Part shown: piece after piece, positions 1 to 9,165 of the stretch | Layout of the letters: every line of letters begins with the position of its first letter | Position numbering within the stretch: position 1 is the first letter of the stretch | Assembly: GCF_000425745.1 (NCBI RefSeq) | Contig: NZ_AUEA01000003.1 | Coordinates: forward strand, 124,001-188,000 | Direction: 5' to 3' | Source of the DNA: Pseudomonas cremoricolorata DSM 17059 = NBRC 16634 | Lineage (GTDB): Bacteria > Pseudomonadota > Gammaproteobacteria > Pseudomonadales > Pseudomonadaceae | DNA: 64,000 bases | Translations under genes and position numbers: made by a program | Notes under the pieces: generated by a model | Told to the model about the DNA's origin: nothing | What the model saw: the letters and a program-made list of their open reading frames with translations, nothing else | The model's database searches: none

Positions 1-1110
1 CAGGCGCGCAAGAGCAACGATGCGGCGCAGAACAGCTACGACAGCGCCATCACCCTGGTGATCGGCCTGCTGATCGTCGCCACGCTGCTGACTTTCATCT
101 TCGCCTTCGCGCTGACCCGCAGCATCGTCAAGCCGGTGGAAGATGCCCTGCGCACCGCCGAGCAGATCGCCGTGGGCGACCTGACCCACCGCATCGAAAC
201 CGACGGCACCGACGAGGCCGCACGCCTGTTGCAGGCCATGGCCAGCATGCAGGCGCGCCTGCGCGAAACCTTGCAGCAGATCGCCGGTTCGGCCACGCAA
301 CTGGCCTCTGCCGCTGAAGAGCTCAACAGCGTTACCGATGAAGGCGCGCGGGGCCTTGCCCAGCAGAACGCTGAAATCCAGCAGGCCGCCACCGCCGTGA
401 CGGAAATGACCAGCGCCGTGGAAGAGGTGGCGCGCAATGCCGTGAGCACCTCCCAGGCCTCTGCCGAAGCCAGCCGCTCGGCCGGTGATGGCCGTGACCT
501 GGTACTGGAGACCGTCAGCGCCATCGAACGCATGAGCGGCGATGTGCAGGCGACCGGCAAGCTGGTCGAGGATCTGGCCGGGCAGTCGCGTGACATCGGC
601 AAGGTGCTCGATGTGATCCGCGGCCTGGCCGACCAGACCAATCTGCTGGCGCTCAACGCCGCCATCGAAGCGGCGCGCGCCGGTGAAGCGGGCCGCGGCT
701 TTGCCGTGGTGGCCGATGAAGTGCGCGCGCTGGCCCATCGCACGCAGCAGTCGACCAGCGACATCGAACGCATGATCGGCAGCATCCAGGGCGGCACCGA
801 GCATGCCGTGGAATCGATGCGCACCAGCACCGAGCGCGCCGAATCGACCCTGAACATGGCCCGTGGCGCCGGTCTTGCGCTGGACACCATCGCCGGTGCG
901 GTATCCCAGATCAACGAACGCAACCTGGTGATCGCCAGCGCCGCCGAAGAACAGGCTCAGGTCGCCCGCGAAGTCGACCGCAACCTGGTCAATATCAACG
1001 ACCTGTCGGTACAAAGCGCCGCCGGCGCCCACCAGACCACCGCCGCCAGCTCCGAGCTGTCGCGCCTGGCGGTGGACCTCAACACCATGGTCGGACGCTT
1101 CCGTACGTAA
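1..1110 (+). CDS. Methyl-accepting chemotaxis protein, C-terminal part (5' end outside window)
   Basis: The reading frame is open from base 1, so the ligand-binding part lies upstream of the window. Visible in order are one membrane helix (about residues 17-40 of the fragment, [16 protein letters not shown]), a HAMP linker, and a long coiled-coil signalling domain. The MCP hairpin signature is present ([20 protein letters not shown], then [15 protein letters not shown]). Such receptors sit in the inner membrane and control CheA through CheW. The ligand cannot be told from this fragment. No chemotaxis genes follow, so it is an orphan receptor, as is common in Pseudomonas. Confidence 0.95.
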   Translation, partial: QARKSNDAAQNSYDSAITLVIGLLIVATLLTFIFAFALTRSIVKPVEDALRTAEQIAVGDLTHRIETDGTDEAARLLQAMASMQARLRETLQQIAGSATQLASAAEELNSVTDEGARGLAQQNAEIQQAATAVTEMTSAVEEVARNAVSTSQASAEASRSAGDGRDLVLETVSAIERMSGDVQATGKLVEDLAGQSRDIGKVLDVIRGLADQTNLLALNAAIEAARAGEAGRGFAVVADEVRALAHRTQQSTSDIERMIGSIQGGTEHAVESMRTSTERAESTLNMARGAGLALDTIAGAVSQINERNLVIASAAEEQAQVAREVDRNLVNINDLSVQSAAGAHQTTAASSELSRLAVDLNTMVGRFRT

Positions 1111-1166
1111 GGCCGCAGCGCTGCACCGGGTTCACAGGGTGCCGGTGCAGATGGCAGGCGTTATCG

Positions 1167-1946
1167 CTACCACTCGATGCGCTGTCCATCCCAGCCCCAG
1201 AATGAGCCGCTGTCCGCCGGCCCGTGCTCGGCGATCAGCGCCAGCAGGCGTTCGGCGGTGAACGCTGGCTCGAACAGTTTTCCTGACGGGACGTTGCCCT
1301 GGAACGGCTGCGACAGCTCGGTATCGGTGGTGCCGGGGTGCAGGGCCAGCACGGTGGACTGGCGGTTCAGCCGGGTCAGTTCGATGCTGGCGCTGCGCAG
1401 CAACTGGTTCAGCGCAGCCTTGCTGGCGCGGTAGCTGTACCAGCCGCCGAGGCGGTTGTCGCCGATCGAGCCAACCCGCGCCGACAGCGCGGCAAAGGTG
1501 CTGGCCTGGCCGCGCAGCAGCGGTGACAGGTGCTTGAGCAGCAGGATCGGTGCAAACGCATTGCTGGCAAAGCTGCTGTGCAGCCCGGCCAAATCCAGTT
1601 GCGCCAGGGATTTCTCCGCCACCGCGCCATCCTGATGCAGGGTGCCCAGGCTGCACAGCACCAGATGCAGATGCGTGCAGCGCTCGGCAACCGTCCTGCC
1701 CAGTGCGGCCAGTTGCCCTTCATCGCGAGCATCGCAGTCCAGCCGTTGCAGGCGCTCGCCGTAGGCGGCGGCAAGCTTGGCCAGCGCGGCCTCCTCACTG
1801 GCGCGCCGCGACACGGCCCAGACCCTGGCAACGTCGTCACGGGCCAGCAGCGCGCGGCACAGCGCCAGGCCGATACCGCGGCTGGCGCCAGCGATCAGCA
1901 CGTCGGCAGGTTCATCCAAGTGGGGGATCAACGACACAGTCAGCAT
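1167..1946 (-). CDS. SDR-family NAD(P)-dependent oxidoreductase (C-factor/CsgA-like)
   Basis: A 259-residue classical short-chain dehydrogenase. The cofactor motif GASRGIG is near residue 20 and the catalytic Tyr and Lys lie in YSYRASKAALNQLL. The late segment ALHPGTTDTELSQPF is typical of the CsgA/C-factor branch, whose substrates are mostly unknown. The ATG at 1946 is chosen because it gives a normal N-terminus just before the Rossmann fold. The frame is open about 120 bases further upstream, but that extension looks non-coding. It is transcribed divergently from the membrane protein at 2068. Confidence 0.85.
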   Translation of the reverse strand: MLTVSLIPHLDEPADVLIAGASRGIGLALCRALLARDDVARVWAVSRRASEEAALAKLAAAYGERLQRLDCDARDEGQLAALGRTVAERCTHLHLVLCSLGTLHQDGAVAEKSLAQLDLAGLHSSFASNAFAPILLLKHLSPLLRGQASTFAALSARVGSIGDNRLGGWYSYRASKAALNQLLRSASIELTRLNRQSTVLALHPGTTDTELSQPFQGNVPSGKLFEPAFTAERLLALIAEHGPADSGSFWGWDGQRIEW

Positions 1947-2067
1947 CCTTGGGGGCAGGGTAGGCCAGCATGCCCCAGCCGCACCGTGCGGCCAAGGACC
2001 TTCTCGACTCCCCAAAGCCAGTCGATTGCGGCATGCTGCAGGTTCTTTCGTCCTCATTGCCTGCGCC

Positions 2068-2832
2068 ATGACCGTCTTCTACCTCAAGCTTGTGATCACC
2101 CCGTTGCTGATGCTCGCCATCTCCCTCGCCGGGCGGCGCTGGGGGCCGCAGTTGGGCGGCCTGTTGTCCGGGTTGCCGCTGACCTCGGCGGTGGTGACGC
2201 TGTTCGTCAGCCTCGAGCAAGGGGCGCAGTTCGCCTGGCAGGCGGTGCCGGGGGCGCTGGCGGGGCTGGCGGCGATCCAGGCCACTTACCTGTTCTACTT
2301 TCTGTTCACGCGCAAGGTTTCGGCATGGCTCGGCTGCTGCGCTGCGCTGCTGTTCTATGGCTGTGTGGGATGGGCCATCAGCCAGTTCGGCGGCCTGCTG
2401 CTGCCGGTGCTGCTGACCTTGGCGATGCTGCTCGCCAATCTGCTGGCGACCCGTGCGGAACTGCCCGGGCGCAACGCCTCGTTCGTGCCATTGCCACGCT
2501 GGGTGATTCCCATGCGCATGGCCACCGCCACCGCGCTGCTGCTGTTGATCACCACCACCGCGCACTGGCTGGGGCCGGTGGTCAGCGGCATGCTCGCGCC
2601 GATTCCGGTGATCGCCTGGCCATTGGCGGTGTTCGCCCACGTACAGGGTGGACGCCATGAACTGGCGACCATCGTGCGCGGCAATGCCATCGGTGCGGTG
2701 GGGGTGATCGGCTTCTACCTGACCCTGCACGGCACCTTGCAGGCGTGGGGCATTGGCCTTGCCGTGGCGCTGGCCGTGCTGCTGGCGGTGCTGGTCACCT
2801 TCGTGCTGGCAAAGCTGCTCAACCGCAGCTAG
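2068..2832 (+). CDS. Uncharacterised integral membrane protein
   Basis: A 254-residue, very hydrophobic protein with about eight predicted membrane helices. It starts MTVFYLKLVITPLLML and has Gly-rich, paired-helix segments such as GPQLGGLLSGLPLTSAVV. I recognise no family motif. The two halves look alike (a GGLLSGLP-type motif early, GMLAPIPVIAWPLAVF later), which could mean an internal duplication. The start is the ATG at 2068; the longer open frame upstream overlaps the divergent SDR gene. A small-molecule transport role is possible, but nothing in the sequence proves it. Confidence 0.75.
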   Translation: MTVFYLKLVITPLLMLAISLAGRRWGPQLGGLLSGLPLTSAVVTLFVSLEQGAQFAWQAVPGALAGLAAIQATYLFYFLFTRKVSAWLGCCAALLFYGCVGWAISQFGGLLLPVLLTLAMLLANLLATRAELPGRNASFVPLPRWVIPMRMATATALLLLITTTAHWLGPVVSGMLAPIPVIAWPLAVFAHVQGGRHELATIVRGNAIGAVGVIGFYLTLHGTLQAWGIGLAVALAVLLAVLVTFVLAKLLNRS

Positions 2833-2906
2833 CGCTTTGCGCGGCTGGTTCAAGCCTGCCGCGCCGCCACCGCCCATGCTGGACCTCCATCACTCGTGAG
2901 GTCCGT

Positions 2907-3935
2907 ATGAACACCTTCCTGCGTTACTGCTTCGCCCCGTTGCTGTTCGCCCTGAGCATCGGTTTGGCCGTCTGGCTGCTCGATACCCGCCAGGCCCATC
3001 CCCTGTGGCTGCTGGCCATACTGCTGAGCGCCCTGGCCGTGAACCTGTGGGTGGAGCGGCGCATCCCGTTTCGCCCGCGGTGGAATCAGGATCACCACGA
3101 CACCTGGCGCGACACCTGGCATGCGCTGACCATCGAAGGCGGCAACGTGCTGTTTTTGCTGGGGCTGTCGGCGCTGGGCGGGCACATCACGCTCTGGGCG
3201 CTGTGGCCGGGGCACTGGCCGCTTGCGCTGCAACTGCTGCTGGCGTTGGTTTGCGCTGACTTAGGTATCACCCTGGTGCACTGGGCCAGCCACCGTTCGG
3301 CGCGGCTGTGGCGCCTGCACGCGGTGCACCACAGCGTCGAGCGTATGTACAGCTTCAACGGCTGGATGAAGCACCCCCTGCACCAAGCGCTCGAGGCCTG
3401 TGGCGGGGTGCTGCCGCTGTTGCTGCTGGGAATGGGTGAGGAGGTGGCAGTGCTGCTGGCCTTCAGTGTGGCGATTCAATTGCTGCTGCAGCACAGCAAC
3501 GCCGACATCGCCTGGTGCGGCCCGGCCAGCGTCATGGCCTGGGCGCCGGTACACCGTTGGCACCATCTGCGCTATGGCCGCGCCGGGGACGTCAATTTCG
3601 GGTTGTTCTTGACTGTCTGGGATCGCCTGCTGGGCACCTGGTTCGCCGGCGACCCCAAGGCACTGGCCGAGGATGACCTGGGCATCGGCAGCCAGCCGAA
3701 CTACCCGCGCGGGTATCTGCAACAGTTGCTGGCGCCGTGGCAGCGTTTGCCCCATCAGCCGTGCCCACCGTTGCCCGCTCGACTGCGCTCAGTCGACCAG
3801 GCGCACACTGCCCATGCTCAGGTCGGCGCGAATGCCCAGCAGGCGGCGAACGCTGCGCGACAGGTGGGCGCCGTCGGCAAAGCCGGCCGCGTGGGCGGCG
3901 ACGGTCAGGCTGCCTCCGCCGAGCACCGCCCGTAG
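2907..3935 (+). CDS. Sterol desaturase / fatty acid hydroxylase family membrane protein, with run-on C-terminus
   Basis: A 342-residue di-iron membrane oxygenase. The histidine clusters expected of the family are present: HWASH, HAVHHS, KHPLHQ and HRWHHL, set between hydrophobic helices. Members hydroxylate or desaturate lipid chains; this one's substrate is unknown. The start at 2907 has a GTGAGGTCC-type Shine-Dalgarno region. Family-like sequence ends near base 3755 (PNYPRGYLQQLLAPWQ). The last 60-70 residues are low-complexity Ala/Gln/Gly and lie antisense to the AraC gene at 3789-4511, so the ancestral stop has probably been lost. Confidence 0.85.
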   Translation: MNTFLRYCFAPLLFALSIGLAVWLLDTRQAHPLWLLAILLSALAVNLWVERRIPFRPRWNQDHHDTWRDTWHALTIEGGNVLFLLGLSALGGHITLWALWPGHWPLALQLLLALVCADLGITLVHWASHRSARLWRLHAVHHSVERMYSFNGWMKHPLHQALEACGGVLPLLLLGMGEEVAVLLAFSVAIQLLLQHSNADIAWCGPASVMAWAPVHRWHHLRYGRAGDVNFGLFLTVWDRLLGTWFAGDPKALAEDDLGIGSQPNYPRGYLQQLLAPWQRLPHQPCPPLPARLRSVDQAHTAHAQVGANAQQAANAARQVGAVGKAGRVGGDGQAASAEHRP

Positions 3936-4511
3936 CGCCAGGCGCAAGCGCTGCCAGAGCAGCAGGCGTTGCAGGGAAATGCCCAGTTGCGCGCTGGCCA
4001 GGCGCTGCAACTGGCTGGCCGACAACCCGGCCAGCGCGGCCAGGGTGGTCGGTGCCGGTGCATCGGCGGGGTTGGCCAGCAGGGTCTCGAGGGCCCGTTG
4101 CAAGCGCCGGTCCAGCGGCGGCGGCTGCACCTGCCGCAGGCGCTCGAGCAAGGCCTCGGGGGTGCTCGGCGGCTCGCTCGCAAGGGATGCGGCCAAGGCG
4201 GCTTGGGCGTAGGCGTGGGGTTCGGCGAACAGCGCCAGCACGGCCTGTTCGGGTTGCTCGAAGGCGTGCGGGCAGCGCGAGGGAATGAACAACTGATCGG
4301 CTTCGACGCGCTGCCCATCGAGCCACATCACCAGCGGCTGGCCGTCCAGGCGCCTCAGCCATTGGTGCGGGTGATGGGCATGGGCGCGGGCATGCCCGCA
4401 CACACCAAAGAACACCAGCGCGTGCGGGGCGAGCCAGGCATCGCCGCGCCAGGGCGTTTCGACAGTGGGCTGAGTCACGGCAAAGGCTCGAGGGTGAGGG
4501 GCGCTCAGCAT
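3789..4511 (-). CDS. AraC-family transcriptional regulator
   Basis: A 240-residue protein with an N-terminal cupin-like sensor segment (HAHHPHQWLRRLDGQPLVMW, then IPSRCPHAFE) and a C-terminal AraC DNA-binding domain (residues ~145-235, LAALAGLSASQLQRL and AAHAAGFADGAHLSRSVRR). The ATG at 4511 follows a GAGG element; an upstream TTG at 4535 is less likely. It is the third gene in line after the aldolase and DapA-like genes (41 bases behind the latter), so it may be co-transcribed with them. Its 3' end overlaps the run-on end of the convergent desaturase gene by 147 bases. Confidence 0.85.
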   Translation of the reverse strand: MLSAPHPRAFAVTQPTVETPWRGDAWLAPHALVFFGVCGHARAHAHHPHQWLRRLDGQPLVMWLDGQRVEADQLFIPSRCPHAFEQPEQAVLALFAEPHAYAQAALAASLASEPPSTPEALLERLRQVQPPPLDRRLQRALETLLANPADAPAPTTLAALAGLSASQLQRLASAQLGISLQRLLLWQRLRLALRAVLGGGSLTVAAHAAGFADGAHLSRSVRRLLGIRADLSMGSVRLVD

Positions 4512-4552
4512 CGCTGAATGCCTCGCGCCGAGCAATCGCCTGCTGGCTGCGA

Positions 4553-5464
4553 TCAGCCCTGGGCCTCGGCCAGCAGCTCGACCTCGAGCGCCGCGAGCAG
4601 CGCGCGCAAGTGCGCCTGTTCAGGCGCTTCGAGCACTTGCAGTGGCAGGCGTGGGGCGCCGACCGCCAAGCCGGTCATCGCAAGGCCGGCCTTGACCGTG
4701 CTCGGCAGGCCGCGGCGGGTGATGTAGTCGAGCAGCGCGTATTGGCGATAGAACAGGCTGCGCGCCTGTTCCAGCGCGCCGTCCTGCACCGCCTGCCAGA
4801 GCGCCAGGTTGAGCGCCGGAATCAGGTTCGGCGCGGCCGTGCACCATCCGCTGGCGCCGGCCACCAGCGCTTCGAGGGTCAGCGGGTTGCAGCCGTTGTA
4901 GAACGCCACGCGGCCAGCGCTGGCGGCGTACAGGCGGTGCATGCGTTGGATGTCGCCGGTGCTCTCCTTGACCATGGTGACGTTGTCGACCTCGGCGAGG
5001 ATGCGCAGGATCAGTTCCACCGAAAGATCGGTGCCGCTGGTGCCGGGGTTGTTGTAAAGCATGATCGGAATGTCGATGGCCGCGCCGATGGCCTTGTAGT
5101 GCTGGACGATCTCGGCGTCGGTGAGCTTCCAGTACGACACCGGCAGCACCATCACCGCAGTGGCGCCGCATTCGGCCGCAAGACGCGCACGCTGCACGGT
5201 GCGCGCGGTGGTCAGGTCGGACACGCTGACCACCGTGGGCACGCGCCCGGCGATGGTCGCCAGGCTGTAGCGCACCACCTGCTCCCACTCGACGTCGCTG
5301 AGGTAGGCGCCTTCGCCGGTGCTGCCCAAGGGGGCGATGGCGTGCACGCCGGCGTCGATCAGCCGCTCGATGGAGCGGCCGAGGGCTTCCAGGTCGAGGG
5401 CGCCGTGGGCCGTGAAAGGGGTGATGGTGTAGCCGATGACGCCGCGGATTGGAGCACAAGACAT
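4553..5464 (-). CDS. Dihydrodipicolinate synthase / N-acetylneuraminate lyase family protein
   Basis: A 303-residue Schiff-base aldolase of the DapA/NanA family. Visible are the GSTGE loop near residue 45, the catalytic tyrosine region YNNPGTSG, and the Schiff-base lysine in MVKESTG. It is unlikely to be housekeeping dapA, because it sits in a small operon with a class II aldolase and an AraC regulator. A catabolic 2-oxo-acid lyase or dehydratase is more likely. The ATG at 5464 follows AGGTG. It lies 34 bases after the aldolase gene. Confidence 0.87.
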   Translation of the reverse strand: MSCAPIRGVIGYTITPFTAHGALDLEALGRSIERLIDAGVHAIAPLGSTGEGAYLSDVEWEQVVRYSLATIAGRVPTVVSVSDLTTARTVQRARLAAECGATAVMVLPVSYWKLTDAEIVQHYKAIGAAIDIPIMLYNNPGTSGTDLSVELILRILAEVDNVTMVKESTGDIQRMHRLYAASAGRVAFYNGCNPLTLEALVAGASGWCTAAPNLIPALNLALWQAVQDGALEQARSLFYRQYALLDYITRRGLPSTVKAGLAMTGLAVGAPRLPLQVLEAPEQAHLRALLAALEVELLAEAQG

Positions 5465-5498
5465 GTCATTCACCTGTATCAGCAAAAAGGGGCAAGGG

Positions 5499-6281
5499 TC
5501 AGTTCAGGCACTCGCCGTGGCTGCGCAGTGCGCGCCGGGCGTAGTAGTTGAAAGCGGCGCCGTGGCGCTTGGGGGTGGAAATCCAGTCGTGGGCCTGCTG
5601 GCCGAGGGCGGCGGGAATCGGCTGAATCTCGCCTGCGGCCATCGCCAGCAACTGCATCTTCGCGGCGCGTTCGAACAGCACAGCCAGCACACAGGCCTCT
5701 TCCACGCTGCTGCCGGCAACCAGCAGGCCGTGGTGCGAGAGCAGAATCGCGCGTTTGTCGCCAATGGCCGTGGCGATCAGCTCGCCTTCTTCGTTGCCCA
5801 CCGGAATGCCCGGCCAGTCCTTGAGGAAGGCGCAGTCGTCGAACAGCGGGCACAGGTCCATGTGCGACACCGCCAGCGGCACCTCCAGCATCGACAGGGC
5901 GGCGCTGTGCAGCGGGTGGGTGTGGATGATGCAGTTGACGTCGGCGCGGGCGCGGTAGAGCCAGCTGTGGAAGCGGTTGGCCGGGTTGGCCATGCCGTCG
6001 CCGCTGAGCAGGTTGAGGTTTTCATCGACCAACAGCAGGTTGCTGGCACTGATTTCATCGAAACCCAGGCCCAGCTGCTGGGTGTAATATGCGCCAGGCT
6101 GCTCAGCGCGGGCGGTGATCTGCCCGGCCAGGCCGGAATCATGGCCGGCGTCGAACAGAATCCGGCAGGTCAGGGCGAGTTTTTCCCGCGTGCTATAGGT
6201 GCAGTCGGCAAGCGCGCTGAGCATCTGCCGCTGGGCCAGTTGAATCAGTTGCTCTTTCGGGGTGTCTAGGGTCGCAGTCAT
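5499..6281 (-). CDS. Class II aldolase/adducin family protein
   Basis: A 260-residue protein of the zinc-dependent class II aldolase/adducin fold. The metal ligands are visible as IHTHPLH and, later, LLSHHGLLV. Relatives include fuculose-phosphate aldolase and several decarboxylases or aldolases of uncharged substrates. The ATG at 6281 has a GGGAG element upstream. It is the first gene of the minus-strand set aldolase, DapA-like, AraC, and is divergent from the XRE-cupin regulator. That arrangement suggests the operon is the regulator's main target. Confidence 0.85.
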   Translation of the reverse strand: MTATLDTPKEQLIQLAQRQMLSALADCTYSTREKLALTCRILFDAGHDSGLAGQITARAEQPGAYYTQQLGLGFDEISASNLLLVDENLNLLSGDGMANPANRFHSWLYRARADVNCIIHTHPLHSAALSMLEVPLAVSHMDLCPLFDDCAFLKDWPGIPVGNEEGELIATAIGDKRAILLSHHGLLVAGSSVEEACVLAVLFERAAKMQLLAMAAGEIQPIPAALGQQAHDWISTPKRHGAAFNYYARRALRSHGECLN

Positions 6282-6353
6282 GGGGTGGCTCCCGGGCGAA
6301 TGGGTGAAGCGGCCACGGGTCACGGCAATGACTCGGGGCGCCCACTCAATCTA

Positions 6354-6390
6354 ATGACACTTTGTGTCATATGCAACAATTATGTGTCAT
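6354..6390. promoter_or_regulatory. Candidate operator of the XRE-cupin regulator
   Basis: A perfect inverted repeat, ATGACAC-TTT-GTGTCAT, lies at 6354-6370. A third copy of the half-site, GTGTCAT, lies at 6384-6390, exactly 20 bases (two helical turns) after the previous GTGTCAT. The cluster ends 18 bases before the regulator's start and lies 73-109 bases upstream of the divergent aldolase gene. This is the expected place for a joint operator and autoregulatory site. Confidence 0.65.
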
Positions 6391-6408
6391 CAGCAGTCAA
6401 GGAACAGC

Positions 6409-6939
6409 ATGTCGGTACAGCTCAGAGTGTTGCGCAAGAAGATGGGCATGACCCTGGAACAACTGGCCGAGCAGACGGGGCTGACGAAAAGTTACCTGTC
6501 CAAGGTCGAGCGTGGCTTGAGTTCACCGTCGATCGCCGTGGCGCTGAAGCTGGCCAAGGCGCTCAACGCCCAGGCCGAGGAACTGTTCAGCGACCAGGCG
6601 CTACCGGCCGAGGGCTACAGCCTGGTGCGCGCCCAGCCGCGTGCGGCCGATGCCGCAGGCCCGGCGCACGTGCCGCTGGCCCGGCATATCGGCGATCGCG
6701 CGCTGCTGCCGTTCATGGTCTATCCGCCGCGCTCGTTCGCCCACTCGGCGTTCAAGGAACACCTTGGCGAGGAGTTCGTGTTCGTCCATCGCGGCAGCGT
6801 CGAGGTGGATTTTGGCAACGAGCGGGTGCTGCTCGAAGAGGGTGACGCCCTGCACTTCAACGCGCAGAAATCCCACCGCATCCGCACGGTGTCCGAGCAG
6901 CAGGCGCAGTTGCTGGTGGTGGTGCACAGCAGCGATTAG
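6409..6939 (+). CDS. XRE-family regulator with C-terminal cupin domain
   Basis: A 176-residue protein. Residues 1-60 are a helix-turn-helix of the XRE/Cro type (MTLEQLAEQTGLTKSYLSKV). Residues ~105-175 are a cupin sensor (HLGEEFVFVHRGSVEV and LEEGDALHFNAQKSHRI). Such two-domain regulators bind a small metabolite in the cupin and usually repress neighbouring catabolic genes. The ATG at 6409 has AAGGA six bases upstream. Its TAG stop overlaps the convergent LysR gene's TAA stop by four bases. Confidence 0.92.
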   Translation: MSVQLRVLRKKMGMTLEQLAEQTGLTKSYLSKVERGLSSPSIAVALKLAKALNAQAEELFSDQALPAEGYSLVRAQPRAADAAGPAHVPLARHIGDRALLPFMVYPPRSFAHSAFKEHLGEEFVFVHRGSVEVDFGNERVLLEEGDALHFNAQKSHRIRTVSEQQAQLLVVVHSSD

Positions 6940-7871
6940 CCCGCAGTCGGCGCGGCGCACAGCGGCTGACACCACTGCCCGGCCTGGTGATGGGCAACCA
7001 GGAAATCGACGAACACACGCACCCGCGCCGGCATCGCCGGGCCGCCGACGAACACGGCATGAATCGGCTCCTGATCGCCGGGGTTGAAGGCTTCCAGCAA
7101 GGCCAGCAGGCGCCCGCTGGCCAAGTCATCGTTGACCGAAAAGCGCCCGATGCGGGCAATCCCGGCGCCGAGCCGAGCGAACTGGGCCAGGGCTTCGCCG
7201 CTGCTGCATTCGATGTTGCCGGCAACCTTCAAGCTGAGTTCATCGCCTCCGACGCGAAACGGCCAATCCGGCGCTGCCCGGCGAAAGTTGAAGCGCAGGC
7301 AGTTGTGGCGGGCGAGGTCATGGGGCTGCTGGGGTGTGCCGCAGCGCGCCAGGTAGTCGGCCGAGGCGACGATCACCTGGCCGGTGCTGCCGATCTGCCG
7401 GGCGCTCAGCGAGCTGTCCGGCAACGGCCCGAAGCGCACCGCGACATCCGCCTGGCCACCGAGAATGTCCACCACCTCATCGCTCAGGGTCAGATCGACG
7501 GTCACCTGCGGGTAGCGCGCGCTGAACGCCGCCACCAGCGGCACCACGCTCAGGCGGCCGTGGCCGAGCGCTGCGCTGACCCGCAGGCGACCGCGTGGCA
7601 CGCCCTGGTCGGTGATCGCCTCCTCGACCTCCTGCAGGTCGGCAAGGATGCGCCGCGCTGCGCGCAGGTAGGCTTCGCCTTCCGGAGTCAGGGTCAGCGC
7701 ACGGGTGGTGCGCAGCAGCAGGCGGGTGCCCAGGCGCTGTTCGGTGCGCGCGACGATGCGGCTGATCGCAGACGGCGTCAGCCCCAGCAGGCGCGCTGCG
7801 CCAGACAAGCTGCCAGCGTCGATGACAGCGCTGAAGACCTGCATTTCCCCTGAGCGTCCACTGATATCCAT
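6936..7871 (-). CDS. LysR-family transcriptional regulator
   Basis: A 311-residue LysR-type regulator. The N-terminal helix-turn-helix is GSLSGAARLLGLTPSAISRIVARTEQ, preceded by EMQVFSAVIDAG. The rest is a periplasmic-binding-protein-like effector domain. The ATG at 7871 follows GGAGG at good spacing. It is divergent from the MFS gene at 7966 with a 94-base shared control region, so that transporter is its probable target. Confidence 0.93.
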   Translation of the reverse strand: MDISGRSGEMQVFSAVIDAGSLSGAARLLGLTPSAISRIVARTEQRLGTRLLLRTTRALTLTPEGEAYLRAARRILADLQEVEEAITDQGVPRGRLRVSAALGHGRLSVVPLVAAFSARYPQVTVDLTLSDEVVDILGGQADVAVRFGPLPDSSLSARQIGSTGQVIVASADYLARCGTPQQPHDLARHNCLRFNFRRAAPDWPFRVGGDELSLKVAGNIECSSGEALAQFARLGAGIARIGRFSVNDDLASGRLLALLEAFNPGDQEPIHAVFVGGPAMPARVRVFVDFLVAHHQAGQWCQPLCAAPTAG

Positions 7872-7965
7872 TCGTGCCTCCAGGGCAAAGGTGATTGTCT
7901 TTCGCGCCAGCTAGTGCGGGCAGGCGATGAATCGTAGCATTCACGGAACAGATAAGGAGCCTTGC

Positions 7966-9147
7966 ATGCGTATCAACCCCCCTTTGCTCGCGCTGGCGAT
8001 GGGTGCCTTCGGCATCGGCGTCAGCGAGTTCGCCCCCATGGGCATGTTGCCCGGCATCGCCAGCGATCTGGGCGTGTCGATTCCAAGCGCCGGCCTGTTG
8101 GTCAGCGCCTACGCTCTGGGCGTGCTGATCGCCGCGCCCTTGATGACCCTGGCCAGTGGCCGTATCGACCGGCGCCACTTGCTGGTTGGGCTGATGGCGA
8201 TCTTCACCCTCGGCAATCTGATGTCGGCGCTCGCCAGCGACTACCTGAGCCTGCTGCTGGCACGCCTGGTGACCTCGCTCAACCACGGCGCGTTCTTCGG
8301 TATCGGCGCGATCGTTGCTGCCAGCGTGGTGGCGCCCGACAAACGCGCCGGGGCGGTGGCGGCGATGTTCATGGGCCTGACCATCGCCACCATCGGCGGC
8401 GTACCGCTGGCGACTTGGTTCGGTGAGCTGTTCGGCTGGCGCACGGCGTTCTGGGGCATCGCCGGGCTGGGGCTGGTCGCCATGGCCACGCTGTGGTCGG
8501 CGTTGCCGCGCCTGCCCTTGCCGCAAAGCGTGGGCGCCTGGGCGGAAGTGCGTGTGCTGTGCCGCGGGCCGGTGCTGGCAGCGCTGGCGCTGACGGTGGT
8601 CGGCTCCAGCGCGATGTTCACCGTGTTCACCTACATCGCGCCGATCTTGCAAATCGAGGCCGGCGCGTCGCCGCGTTTCATCACCGCCATGCTGGTGCTG
8701 TTCGGCATTGGCCTGACCCTGGGCAACCTGTGGGGCGGCAAGGCGGCGGATCGCTCGGTCAATCGCACGCTGATCGTGTCGTTGCTGGTACTGATCGGCG
8801 TGTTGCTGGCCTTCCCACTGGTGCTCGGGTGGGCGCTGCCGACGGCGCTGGCGGTCCTCGTGTGGGGCGCGGCCAGCTTTGCGCTGGTGCCGCCGCTACA
8901 GATGCGCGTGATGCAGGCAGCCAAGGCCGCACCGAACCTGGCCTCGGCAGTGAACATTGGCGCCTTCAACCTGGGCAATGCGATTGGCGCGGTGGTCGGC
9001 GGGGCGGTGATCCAGGCCGGGCTCGGCTATGGGGCAATCGCCCTGGCCGGCGCCGGCATGGCGGCGCTGGGCCTGGTGATGGTGTTGGTGATGGCAGCGC
9101 GTGCGCCTGCAGGGCACATACAGGGCTGCGCGGCCGATAACGGCTGA
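7966..9147 (+). CDS. MFS transporter, AraJ/NepI-like (DHA1 drug or metabolite exporter)
   Basis: A 393-residue transporter with 12 likely membrane helices. The family features are an early GIGVSEFAPMGMLPGIA segment and the cytoplasmic loop motif GRIDRRHLL. Members of this branch (AraJ, NepI, PbuE-like) export sugars, nucleosides or drugs from the inner membrane; the substrate here is unknown. The start at 7966 has a strong AAGGAG seven bases upstream. It is probably controlled by the divergent LysR gene. Confidence 0.9.
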   Translation: MRINPPLLALAMGAFGIGVSEFAPMGMLPGIASDLGVSIPSAGLLVSAYALGVLIAAPLMTLASGRIDRRHLLVGLMAIFTLGNLMSALASDYLSLLLARLVTSLNHGAFFGIGAIVAASVVAPDKRAGAVAAMFMGLTIATIGGVPLATWFGELFGWRTAFWGIAGLGLVAMATLWSALPRLPLPQSVGAWAEVRVLCRGPVLAALALTVVGSSAMFTVFTYIAPILQIEAGASPRFITAMLVLFGIGLTLGNLWGGKAADRSVNRTLIVSLLVLIGVLLAFPLVLGWALPTALAVLVWGAASFALVPPLQMRVMQAAKAAPNLASAVNIGAFNLGNAIGAVVGGAVIQAGLGYGAIALAGAGMAALGLVMVLVMAARAPAGHIQGCAADNG

Positions 9148-9165
9148 CGCCCGTTTGCGCAAGGC

